A stretch of DNA of 64,000 nt. Source: Eudorina sp. 2006-703-Eu-15. Its lineage: Eukaryota; Chlorophyta; Chlorophyceae; Chlamydomonadales; Volvocaceae. The stretch spans positions 673,211-737,210 of the forward strand of contig BDSI01000030.1 of assembly GCA_003117195.1 (NCBI GenBank). The letters run 5' to 3'. Positions 13,992 to 24,327 of this stretch are shown here, in pieces; the first letter of the stretch is position 1, and every line of letters begins with the position of its first letter. The position numbers and the translations under genes were made by a program. The notes below the pieces were generated by a model. That model saw only the letters and a program-made list of their open reading frames with translations. It did no database searches and was not told the origin of the DNA.

Positions 13992-14904
13992 GGCGACGGG
14001 TCCAGTTTCCCCCCTGCAGATAAATGTTTTGAGCTACGGCTATTTGTGCTTGCCGAAGTTGCCGAATGAAAGGCAGAGCTGTTCAAACGCAGCGCCAGCT
14101 AAGTCGTACTTTGCTCTACGGCATGCGAGTTGTACGGGCTTGCCAGATCGCCAGAAGTTCTCTCATGTCCTTCCCCGTCATCGCCTCATCGGGCGAAACT
14201 TCATTCGGGTGTTAGAACGCGCATTGCACACTACAGTCGGACCTGGGGAACATGACATCAACCAAAGGTAGACCCCCGACCTCCCCGACCATGCCGCTCT
14301 TTCGGTTTTTGCACCTGCATGGCGTGGCGCGGCTTCTTTGCTTTCGCTTGCGTTTCCTCCTTTGCCTTTCAGGTACCGGTAATTATCGCGGCAAGTATTT
14401 GTCGCCGGGCTGGGTGTGTCTGGACTGTTTCGTTGTAACCCCCGATCCCCGTAGTCACATCCCGAAACACGAACCCGCAGATGGCCCTATTGTGGCTCTT
14501 AAAACACAGCCGGCCACAGCCGCAAGGCGACCCACTTCCGCAAGCAACACGCGCGCACGCAGGCGCTTGCCGGTCAGCGGCAGCGCGGCACCCAAGCACC
14601 TCTTGCCGCCAAGCCACAATCGTGCACGTCCTGTTTGACCAGGCAGGCCACCTGCCCCAACACAGCACGCCTTCAACCTTGAACTCTGACCCGAGGCTCC
14701 TAACGCTGCCTGGGGCCGCCTGGAGCTTCCACGCTTGCACGCGTGCACCACCGGGTAAAAGCCCTCACCAGACCCTAACCAGCAGAATGGCGCGAACATT
14801 GAATACAACGCTCAAGTCAAGCTCCACAGGAATCACACCGAGTTCTCGGCCCCCTCTGTGTCTCCGCCTCCACGGGGCCTCCTGAGCAGTCCGGGGTCAG
14901 GGCC
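13992..14904. other. Spacer or 3' UTR between convergent genes, no gene recognised
   Basis: This stretch holds only short ORFs without a recognisable domain. It is probably the 3' UTR of the exonuclease gene on the minus strand. Confidence 0.35.
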
Positions 14905-16831
14905 TCAGGACAAAAAGACGGCATTGCACGTGCACGTCCTGCGGTTGCCCATGCACACCCCCTCGAACTGCGCGTGTCGCTTGGCGAAAGAGGGCGCCAC
15001 GGGGGCCGCCAGCAGCGCCTCATGCGCTGCCTTCATGGCCGCCTCGTCGGTGGCCAGCTTGAAGCGGTGGTGGTTGAACAGCGCCATGGACTTGCGGGCG
15101 TCCTGCGGGACAGAGGGCGCCGAAGGGAGATTGAGACGTTTCAGGCGCTCGCGATCCAGGGCCCCGAGAGGGGGGTCCACCGCAGGCGGGGTTCGGGTTG
15201 CAAGCGATGCCGCTTGCAGTGGTGCTCGACGGAGCATGCCGGGCATGAGGCCAGAGTTTGGTGCCGTTAGGGTCCGGGTTCCAGCTTCCAGGGCTCAACA
15301 GGGCGTGGAGCGGTTGGAAAGTGTGAAAGAGAGCAAGAGGTGCCGGGTGATGCGAGGCGGGTGAGGGCAGCGGGTTGCTGGGCAGGGAGGGCACAACGGA
15401 TGGCGGGGGCCGCACGCCGGTGCGCTGCGACCCACCTCGGCCGCGTCGTGCTCGTTGGGCCCCTGGGCGTCCTGCCACGCCAGCAGCACTTTGGCCAGGT
15501 GGGACTGTGCGAACACCGAATAGCTCCCATACTGCCCGGTTGGTAGACCAGTGCAATGCCACGGAAAGAGGGAGGCGTCGGTAGAAAAGGTTGGGCGCCG
15601 GGGAGAGCGCCGGCAATGTAGCGGCTGTGACGAAGGGCGCCTTGCTCGGGCGTATACGGTACCCGCACAGCGACGCGTGCAGACCCGACACCACCCGAAC
15701 CGCACTGAACGTAACCGAACCGGAGCGAAGCGAAGCGACGCGACCCAGATCGGAATGCACGGGATTTGGGTCGTCAGTCTCTGTCCGCCCCAGTCCCAAG
15801 ACAATCAATCTCGGATCACGAAAGAGCACAAAGGCGGCCACGCATGCAGACCTGCTCCAACGACTTTCTCCCCAGCCGCACACATCACTTCGGCAGACCG
15901 CCACCGCGTCAGTGTGGATGTGTGATGTGTGATGCGTGACCGCCAGGGGTTCAGTGCCCGGCTCCTGTCCATCCCCGCTCCGCGAAATCCTACCCCTCCC
16001 CTCCCCTCCCCTCCCGCACCCTACCGTTTTATTCCACACCCGAAACAGTCCCTGCAGATCCATCATGCCGGCGAAGTCGGTCCCCTCCTTCAGGTCCAGC
16101 CATTTGACGTCCTGGAAGATATTCTGCCCCACGAGTACGGCATCCCGTGGCAGCACAGTGCGTACGGCAGACAGCGCCTGCGCCAGCGGGACGCCGCGCT
16201 CCCGCAGCAGCTCCTCCGTGATACCCGTGAGCGGCGTCAGGTACGACACGACCGGCAGGTCGGGTTTGACGTACACGTTCTGCCGTTGGCAGGTCCGCGA
16301 TCAAAACGTGATGAGGGGGGAACAACGGGTCATAGGAAAGGGGTTTAATCGAAGGCACAGGTCCATGGCGATGGAGGTCAGGGCACACGTCCTCTGCCTG
16401 CCAGACAGGCTGTGAGCAACGGTCACTCAGTCACAGGAGCACTCGAGATCAGCCACACTGATGGTCCCCTGGTGCACGCCAGTTGCAGACCTACAGGGAT
16501 GGCACCCACACCCACTTGTTGCGCGCAGGTCCTACGCAAGGCTAGCCTTTGCGGCAAGTGATTTGTGCTGAGGGTCTGACCAACCTGTAGGCGCTAGCTG
16601 CCAGAGGATTCCCCGAGGGAAACAATCCCCAGATGTGCGGGTTACGGTCCCGGAACCGCACGATGGGTCCCCAGTCCAAGCATACTTGCACAATCTTACC
16701 AGTAGCACATTCATATGTTCATCTACAATTGCCACCTGCGCCACGGATCGCGCGTTATGGTCCGTGCCCGTCGCGACGCATTCCACATCAACTGCGAAGT
16801 ACTTCGCCGGCTGGGCGGCAGCAGTCGCCAT
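14905..16831 (-). CDS. DEDDh-family 3'-5' exonuclease (REXO4/ISG20-like)
   Basis: Four exons on the minus strand: 16831-16700, 16279-16025, 15531-15436, 15102-14905, giving 226 residues. Junctions are GTAAGA, GTAGGG and GTGGGT donors with CAG acceptors, all phase 0. Exo I is FAVDVECVATG (residues 12-22, with the D and E metal ligands). Exo II lies around VGQNIFQDVKWLDL, and Exo III is NEHDAAEDARKSMALF, whose first His-Asp and final Asp fit the DEDDh pattern; this motif is formed only after splicing exons 3 and 4. The first ATG (16831) sits just before the nuclease core, so the protein is nearly all catalytic domain. The C-terminus carries a compact Cys motif, GVCMGNRRTCTC. Expected role: 3'-5' trimming of RNA or other single-stranded nucleic acid; the substrate is not known. 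It is divergent from the LRR gene, 252 bp away. Confidence 0.88.
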
Positions 16832-17083
16832 GAGGCTTTAGGCCCGTAAGATGATCAGTTATCAAACATGCGCCATGCGCAGTTTGTAGTTGTTCAACAC
16901 TTTCGGCAGTTCGCTACAAACAGTTGTAACGGCAACAGTAAAAGTTGCAGGCCGCTAATGAATTAAGTGTATTGATTTTTGCGTGGCGACGTTCAACCAA
17001 ATGAGTATTCATGCTTCTATTCCCTGGCAGTGGATAGACAAACAATCAATCAGCACGAATTCTCAACCTGCCGTGCGAGCAAG
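16832..17083. promoter_or_regulatory. Shared divergent promoter region (exonuclease / LRR gene)
   Basis: Only 252 bp separate the start codons of the two divergently transcribed genes. The region is clearly more AT-rich than its flanks (for example around 16850-17060). No defined element was identified. Confidence 0.5.
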
Positions 17084-19714
17084 ATGAGTGCACCCGCCCT
17101 GGTAACTGATTCACAGGGCGCGGCCTGTGACGCCTTTGACCTATTAGGCCTGATCGACAGAGTTGTGTTGCCGTCAGCGGTGCTGTCACACCTGGACCTC
17201 AACACCCGAAAGCTGCTCCGTGTGTGCTGCAAACGGCTGCGCTCCGAGGTGGATGACCACGTCACCAGCGTTACCATCAATCGGTAAGGCAAGAGGCCGC
17301 TTGACTCAGGGAGGGGTGGTTGGGGAAGGGGAGCGAGGCGTACCGCGACTGGGATGGCGGACGAGCCCGTAGCCGGGAGAGCATGTAGGGCAGGACGTTT
17401 CGGCCCTGGTCGCCACCATCGGCACGACGGCGAAATCGGCAGCCATCCTCACCCCCACAGGTTCTTGGCCCCGTGGCGGCATGTGCTTCAGGATAAGTTG
17501 TCGTCTTCGTTGTCCCTGCCATGCATCGGCGGTCCGCTGTCACGGCGGACTGCCTGCCGCTGTGTTTCGTTCATAGGACACCCAACCGCCCGACAAGCCC
17601 CTCCGAACCCACATCGGGGACCCGGCCATTCTCCCGAACTGGGTCTCATCTCAAATGTGTTCCCGGCCCCGCACCGCAGCTTTCATGACAGCAACCTCAC
17701 CGCGTCACCTCCCTCCTCTTGCCCCCTGACGGCGCCGGACCCCACCCGGACTCCACCCCACTGCTTCCCCAAAGGAGCGAGACGGTCGCGACTGCGTGCA
17801 TCCGTGCGATGCCACCAACCGAACAACCACCCAACAACCAACCGCCCAACTATAACATAAGGTTCACCCACAACGCCTCATCATATGATCCCATGCGGCA
17901 GATACAACATCGCCAAGCTCCAGCCAACGGTGCCAGGGGCGCTTGCCCGCCGTTACCCCCGCCTCCGCCGCCTGGCCTTCGGCGCCAATGAGCCACGCGA
18001 CGTGGCCGCCCTGCTCCGGGAGCAACTCCCCGCGCTGCGCGCCGCCTCGCTGGACTGCCTCGACTTCTGGTCGTACTACGCATCCGTGTCGTACGATTTG
18101 TGGGGCGCGCTGGTGGAGCACGCGCCGCCGGCGCTGACGCTGCGGCTCAACATCAATGAGAGCTTGCTGCGCCGCATGGAGGTGTCTGCCGTACTTGGGG
18201 CGCTGGCGGCGCTCCGCGCGGGGCGGCCGGGCCTGGTGGTGGAGTTCAGCACCCGGCACACGTCCTTCGGGTTCCGGAGCACGGAGCCGGAGACGCTGCG
18301 CTTCCTGGCCTCGGCGGACTACATCCGGTCCCTGGGCTTCAGCATCGGCTTGCGGGGCAGGGAGCTCCAGGACAGCCGTTTCTTCGAACACCTGGCGGTG
18401 ACGCCGGCGGAGGCGGCGGCGCTGCCGCCGCCGCGGCCCGCCCATTCGGCGGAGCCCGCAGAGGCGGAAAGGCGAACACCAGCGGTTACGGCGGCGGCGA
18501 CGGCGATTGAGGCGCTGTCTTTGACGCACTACGAGGCGGAGGAGCGGCCGCCGGTGGCGCCGCTGCTCCAGGGGCTGCACCTCCTGACAGCGCTCAAGAG
18601 CCTGACCCTGGACTGCGAGATCAGTCTGCAGGAGCTGGCGCCACTGGCGGCCTGCAGCGCCCTCACCCACCTCACCATCGACATGCTGCTGGCCCGACCC
18701 AACGCGCCGCTGCACGCCGCACCGGCGGCGGCGGCGGCGGCCGCCGCCGCGGGGGCGGCGCCACCGCCGCCGGCGGCGGCGGTGTGGCATCCTGTGGCCG
18801 CCGGCGGCGGCGGCGGCGGCGGCGGGATGGTCCCAGGCGACTGGCTGGCGGCGGTGGCGGCGGCGACGGCGCCGCTGACAGCGCTGCCGCAGGTCTCCTG
18901 GCTGACGCTGGGCAGTGAATCGCACCCGATGCAGCCCCTGTCGGAGGTGTTCCCCGGCCTGACCGAGCTCGTCTCCGTGGCGTCCACTCGCAAAGTGGGC
19001 GTCTACAACGTCTTTCACTGCGGGCTGATGCTGGGGGGCGCGTCCGCGCGGCTGACGAGCCTGACGCTGGGCTGCACGGTGGCGGCGGAGGCGACGGCGG
19101 CGCTGGCGGCGGCGGCGGGCCTGACGTCGCTGGCCTTCATCCACGCCGACAACGCCTCGACGGCGGGGCTGCTGCGCGGCGCGGCGGCGCTGCCGGCGCT
19201 TCGGCGGCTGGCGCTGTGGGACCACGAGGAGGCCGACGAGTACCTGGACCTGGCGGACCTGAAGGGACAGCAGCTGGAGGCGGCGGATGCGGCGGGCACA
19301 GCCTCAGCGCCGCCGCTGTTGTTCCCTGCGCTTGAGGAGCTGGAGGTCCGGGCCACCTCGCCGGATTTCTTCGATGAGGTGGAGGCGGTGATCGTGGCGG
19401 GGGCGATGCGGTTCGGAGCAGACGGCGGCGTTGGCGACGGGGGAGGTGAGGGCAGAGGCGGCGGCGACGGCGGTGATAGTACCGGCGGCGGCGGAGGCGG
19501 CGGACTGCGCATCGCTCGGCTGGAGGCGTGCTACGACCCGCCGCTGCTGCGGGTCGCGCAGTTGGGGTCGCTGCTGGCGGCGCTGGGTCCGGGGCTGCGG
19601 CGGGCGGTGGTATCCGGTTGGGCCACCCCGGGCAGTGAGGCGGCGCTGATGCGGCTGGGCGCCGACATCGGGCGACCTGAGCTGCGAATGGAGTACGAGT
19701 ATCCGATCCTGTGA
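17084..19714 (+). CDS. F-box-like, leucine-rich repeat protein
   Basis: Two exons, 17084-17283 and 17902-19714, give 670 residues. The GTAAGG donor is phase 2, and joining it to the acceptor before TACAACATC yields VTINRYNIAKLQ, which reads smoothly. The N-terminus (LPSAVLSHLDLNTRKLLRVC) resembles an F-box-like helix set. The rest carries irregular leucine-rich repeats (for example LRRLAF, LTSLTL, LKSLTLDC, LEELEVRA) interrupted by Ala/Gly/Pro tracts from GCN and GGN runs near 18720-18830 and 19440-19505. No catalytic motif was seen. By family analogy it could be the substrate-recognition part of an SCF-type ubiquitin ligase, but the F-box match is weak. An alternative exon in 17461-17860 is open but not needed. 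The stop is TGA at 19712. Confidence 0.72.
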
Positions 19715-19899
19715 CCCATGGGTCGCCCGTCGTCTGTGACCCACGGCTCGAGATGGAGTTCCTGTCGCGTGCCCGTGCGACCGCTGCAAAGGCCAATGTC
19801 GTACAGTCATGGTCGTCTATCACCCGTCAATGGCCCGAACCAGCCGTTTACAGCAAATGCCTTCAACAGCGGGAGACAGGAAGCACGCTGTGTGGGGCC

Positions 19900-22800
19900 C
19901 TACACACCCTGTGCGCCGGAACGGCCCGCCTCCTCCTCCGCCGCCGCCTCCTCCGCCCGCGCCTCCGCAGCCCAGTTCTGTGCATCGACCGCCAACCGCC
20001 GCAGACCGCCGCCGCCGCCGCCTGAGGTCCCCGCCTCGGCAGCAGTGCCGCCGCCGCCGGCCGCACTCCGCCTCCCGATGGAGCTGTCCCCGAAGGCGAC
20101 GGCGCCGACGCGGTCCCAGCCGCGCGCCGTCCGCTCCCGGGGCCGCAGCATTGAGGCCGCCAGCCGCAGCGCCAGGCGCTGGCGGGCTGCTCGGCGGCGC
20201 TCGCAGGCGATGGCCTCCAGGGAGGGGCAGTGGTGCATTCCGAACGACAGACGGGCCATGACGCAGCCCGCGTAGCCCAGGCTGCGAAGAGCAGAGCAGG
20301 GCAGAGGCCCGGGACAGAGCAGGGCAGAGCAGGGCAGGGCAACGAGAGGGAGACAGCGCGGGGTGGGGTGGCGGGGGCCGGGGCCGGGGCCGAGGCGGCA
20401 TGGGCGGGTCGTGAGGGCGGGTTTGGTATGCCGGGTGAGACAGGGCGTCAGGGTGCGACTAGCGTCAGGGAAGCGAGAGGTGCCCTCCACTGCCCTCCAG
20501 TGCCCTCCAGCGCGCCCCAAGGCGGCGGAAGCGGCGCGCGGTCGAGGTTGGTGTCTTGCAGGTTGACTGTCACAGCTGCAGCACTGTACTGCTGCTGTCG
20601 GCCATGCCGCATGGATGTGGTCGGCGATGGTGGGATGCACACAGGACCAGGTGCGGGCGTGTTGAATGAGAATGGTGCGGGTGTGCAGACGTGTATGTCC
20701 AGGGAGCCCGCCCCTTCACCCGTACCAGGTCGTACCGACCTGTCGGAGAGCACCCGCTGAACAAAGGCGTCATCACCGAGCCCTGGCGAACCGGCGGCGG
20801 CGGTGGCGGCGTCACCGCCGCTAGCAGCGTCAGCCCTCGGTACGGCACTGTACGACCGCATTCGCAGCTCCAGTCCATCCCACAGCTCCACAATGCACCG
20901 AAGCAAAGGATCGGCTGGCGACCTGGTGGCCAGTGGCCCCTCCCCGCCAGCGACGGCAGCGTCTGCGGCGCCGCTGCCGCCGCACGTGGCACAGTACGAC
21001 AGCAGGAGGTTGCCCACCAGGCTGCCAATGTCGTACGACATGGGGCCGTACGTTGCAAACTCCCAATCGATAAGGTGCGCCTCGCTGGGCAGGCAGTCAT
21101 CGCTGCCGCTCCTGCGCGGAGCTGTCGTACACCCCGGTGTCAGCTCGCCGACTTGCGGTGAACCCGTCGCGTCCAGGGCCACTTCCGGCTCCGGAACCAG
21201 GATGTTCCCGGCGGTTAGGTCGTTGTGTATGAGGGTTTCGGAGCTGTTCAGGTAGAGGTCCAGGAGGCGGGCGACCTCCGTCCGCACGGCCTCGTCGGCA
21301 CTGCGGAGGAGGGAGGTGGAGGCATGGGCGCGTTGGGGGTGTGGTGCAGTGCGGGGTGGTGAGGGGGAAGGCGGAGTGTGGGGGTACAAATATGCGGTGT
21401 GAGGAATGGTTACTGAGGAATGTGAAGATAGGAGTGTGGAATGCTCAATTGGGAGTGGCGAGTGGGGACTTGGACCACCCGGGACAGCACCCAGGGCGCC
21501 GTCGGCGTACTGGTGCCAAAACGTAACCCTCATATGCCCCAAGCCGCCGCCAAAGCCGAGGCCTCCGAGCAGATCCCCGGGACCTCTACCTACCTACCTA
21601 CCTACCTACCTACCTACCTACCTACCTACCTACCTACCTACCTACCTACCTACCTACCTACCTACCTACCCACCTACCCACCTACCCACCTACCTACTTA
21701 CCTACCTACCTACCCACTACCCACCTACCCACCTACCTACTTACCTACCTACCTACCTACCTACCTTCCTACCCACCTACCCACCTACCTACCTACCCAC
21801 CTACCTATCTACCTACCTACCTACCTACCTACCTACCTACCTACCTACCTACCTACCTACATACCTACCTACCTACCCACCTACCTACCCACCCTACCCA
21901 CCTACCTACCTACTTACCTACCTACCTACCTACGGTGCATAATATCAGGAGCGTGCATCATCTGCTGGGGTGGTGAAATCAATTTGAGGTATCGGCACCA
22001 CCACCACCACCACCACCATCGGGGGGGGCTTCGGTGTCTCCCGTCGGGTGCCACCTCCTGCCTGGGTCCTGGGACTCACCGGAGATGGGCGACTCACCGG
22101 AGATGGGACACCTGCTCGGCCAGCGCCGGCGGCACGCGGTTGCGCGGGCAGGCACCGTCCCATGGGTCAGTGAAGACCACCGCCGCGTTCGCCGCCACCA
22201 CCTCGCGGTTGCGCAGCGCCTCGGCCGCGGCGCGGTGCCGTTCGTACGGCAGCACATACACCGAGTTGCGGAACAGGTAGTCCAACATGGACGCAAGGTC
22301 AGCCGCGAGGCGCGGCGGCGGCGGCGGCTCATCCGCCAGGGCCGCCGGTGTTGCAGACGCTATGTTTGAGCTGCCTCCGCTGCTGCCCGTGGCCCTGTCG
22401 TGGCCGCCCCTCTTCGCGCGCGGTGCTAGCGCAGTGACCAGCTTGACCCTGCGGCGGCCCGCTGGCCCCGTGACCAACTCCTGTACGAGCACGTTGGCAG
22501 TTGAGTCGTACAGCAGCAGCGCCGGGACGTGCCGCGGACAGGCCGCGTGCGCCGCGGCCATGGCCTCCGCCTCCACTCGCAGTCGGGCCTGCCGTACAGG
22601 GACATGCCGGTGGGGGCCGTTTGGGGAACCCAGTCCGCTACGCCCACATCGCGGGAGAGCGCCGTACGGCGGCAGTGTACGACATTTACGACAAATGTCT
22701 GCCTAGAATTGCGGCCCGGGTGGGGCCCAGCTGTACTCTTAACATTACAGCAGGGTCAGGGCAGGGCAGGGCCAGCCTGGGCAGTATGGACCAGGATTGC

Positions 22801-23300
22801 GTTCCTGGTCCGGCAAGCCAGGATGGGAGTCTCCTTGCACAGACCTGGGAGAGTTGGAACTCGGGCCCTATCGACCGGACGAAGGGCGCTGCGTACTTTA
22901 GCACCAGCTGCAAGCCCGTGGGGCCGCTGACCAGCCAGACAAAGTTGATTTTGCCGCCTGACAGCTCTCTGACGTCCACCGCGGCATCCTCGCTGCGGTC
23001 TACCTCTGCACCGGAATGCTTGGTGGCAGATCTATCGTTGTTTGTCAAGGCCAACAGATCACGGAGGATCGGCTGCTGGTTGACGAATTCCGCGACCGCT
23101 TCGGGGTCCTGCAGCGGCCGGGCAGCTGCGATTGTGACGGCAGACCCGCAGGCCCTCTTTTCCGCGCATGATTTACATCGAAGGGTAACTCTGGAGGGAA
23201 TGCGTAGAAGTGCCTGCGGAAGCGTCCTTGGCAACCGGGAAAACGCCCTTTCAACGCCTCGAGGCTTCATGGATGAAGCTCTACACTTAGTGGCGTTCAT
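19900..23300 (-). CDS. MTK: 5-methylthioribose kinase
   Basis: Four exons on the minus strand: 23300-22845, 22588-22098, 21300-20740, 20281-19900 (629 residues). This enzyme phosphorylates 5-methylthioribose at O-1 in the methionine salvage cycle, and belongs to the APH/choline-kinase fold. Support: GGKINFVWLV and LKYAAPFVRSIGPEF (N-lobe), EAEAMAAAHAACPRHVP, the catalytic loop LIHNDLTAGNIL (family consensus HGDLHTGS), LIDWEFATYGPMSYDIG (consensus DPEFAFYGPMGFD) and LGYAGCVMARLSFG (consensus DTLGFAGC). About 39 residues are inserted between catalytic loop and metal-binding segment. The C-terminal 90 residues are Gly/Ala-rich and outside the family. The ATG at 23300 is the first in frame and gives an Arg/Ser-rich leader. 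The true start may be elsewhere. Donors GTCTGT and GTCGGT are unusual. Confidence 0.85.
21587..21934. repeat. (CTAC)n tetranucleotide array in a kinase intron
   Basis: About 350 bp of near-perfect CTAC/CCTA units, with a few CCAC and TTAC variants, lie in the methylthioribose kinase intron between exons 22098 and 21300. Long Tyr-Leu-Pro-Thr reading frames here are an artefact of the repeat. Confidence 0.97.
22073..22107 (-). promoter_or_regulatory. Tandemly duplicated 5' splice site in the kinase gene
   Basis: The 17-bp word GACTCACCGGAGATGGG occurs twice, at 22073-22089 and 22091-22107, 18 bp apart. On the minus strand each copy contains the donor CCG|GTGAGTC. The model uses the upstream one (exon end 22098). 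The distal one would add CGG TGA, an immediate in-frame stop. Confidence 0.75.
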
Positions 23301-24327
23301 AAAAAGATTCTCACAAGCGCTTGTACACAGAGAAATGCACACGTGTGATCACGGCGAGCATGTGCACAACACAGATCGTGGCGAGTAATCACTAGAGGTC
23401 ACTTGATCGCATCGTAAATAAGAACACTCCATTCGCATTCATTCGCAAGTTGCGGTCACAATTTGTCATTCCACTTTTGACTTTTCATGCCGCTTTAGTC
23501 AGCCACTGAGTAATGCTCGTAGCTCCGTACCAAACGAACACAGTTGGGGTCATGCGTCCGAGCTATGCTCCCATGCTTTCCTCGGGAATTGGTACTCCCA
23601 GTCTAACAGCGCCCTGAGGGGAATGTCCTCGTATGCTGTGCCTGAGTGAGTTCATAACAACGCTACAAATGTGTACTTAACCCTTCGTCAGGGATGTGCT
23701 GTATGCGTTCCACACTGGTGTTGTTGGCAAGTAAGGCTTCCTCTGTCGTACAACCGTTGCACCCTGATGCGGTTAGCGTCACGGTCTCCTTCTTTGGCTA
23801 CAAAATCTAGCTGGGGCCTGGTACCTCGCCAACAATCAGCGTCTCCCTCTGCGACGAAACGGCTTCCGTGTTTGAACCCATCGTAAATCCGAGTACTCCC
23901 CCGGTCTTCTTGTACGAACCACGAACGGTACGGTCCCTGCCCCAATAGCACCGCTGGCTCCCCGGCACTCCGAACGAATCTCAATACGCAACCGTCAACC
24001 GTTAACCGTCAACAGCCGCCCATTGAGGTCCGCATGGTCGTCGCGCACTCCCCGAGTTCTCGCCGCTACTGGGAGTCACGCGCAGACCGACACACCCCGG
24101 CGCTACACCATCACACCCGTAGAAGTACGGCAGCAGTACGACAGCATGTGCAGTACGGCATGCCTGCAGCACACGCGCTTGAGACGCGCAGCACCTCATC
24201 CGAACCAACACCGCCGGAAGCAAGGCCCTCCGCGCCATTCCCATGTACGTCAACAGCCATGTTGCTTGGCAGGCCCTGTGCCCGTCGCCCGCCGTACACC
24301 ACTCAGCTCGTCCCCCCAGCTTCCCCC
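23301..24327. other. Spacer between methylthioribose kinase and prolidase
   Basis: This 1.0-kb stretch lies between two co-directional minus-strand genes. It is less GC-rich around 23390-23660 and presumably holds the kinase promoter and the prolidase 3' UTR. No TTACA (minus-strand TGTAA) was found, and no RNA gene or coding exon was recognised. Confidence 0.4.

Noticed and set aside
17461..17860. Possible middle exon of the F-box-like/LRR gene
   Set aside because: It is open in frame, but no good donor with matching phase was seen; direct splicing 17283 to 17902 gives a better protein.
17864..19225. Long Arg-rich ORF on the minus strand
   Set aside because: Shadow of the LRR gene; Arg-rich composition is the antisense of GC-rich codons.
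21441..22280. Plus-strand ORFs rich in Tyr-Leu-Pro-Thr
   Set aside because: Produced by the CTAC tetranucleotide array in the kinase intron; the real gene is on the minus strand.
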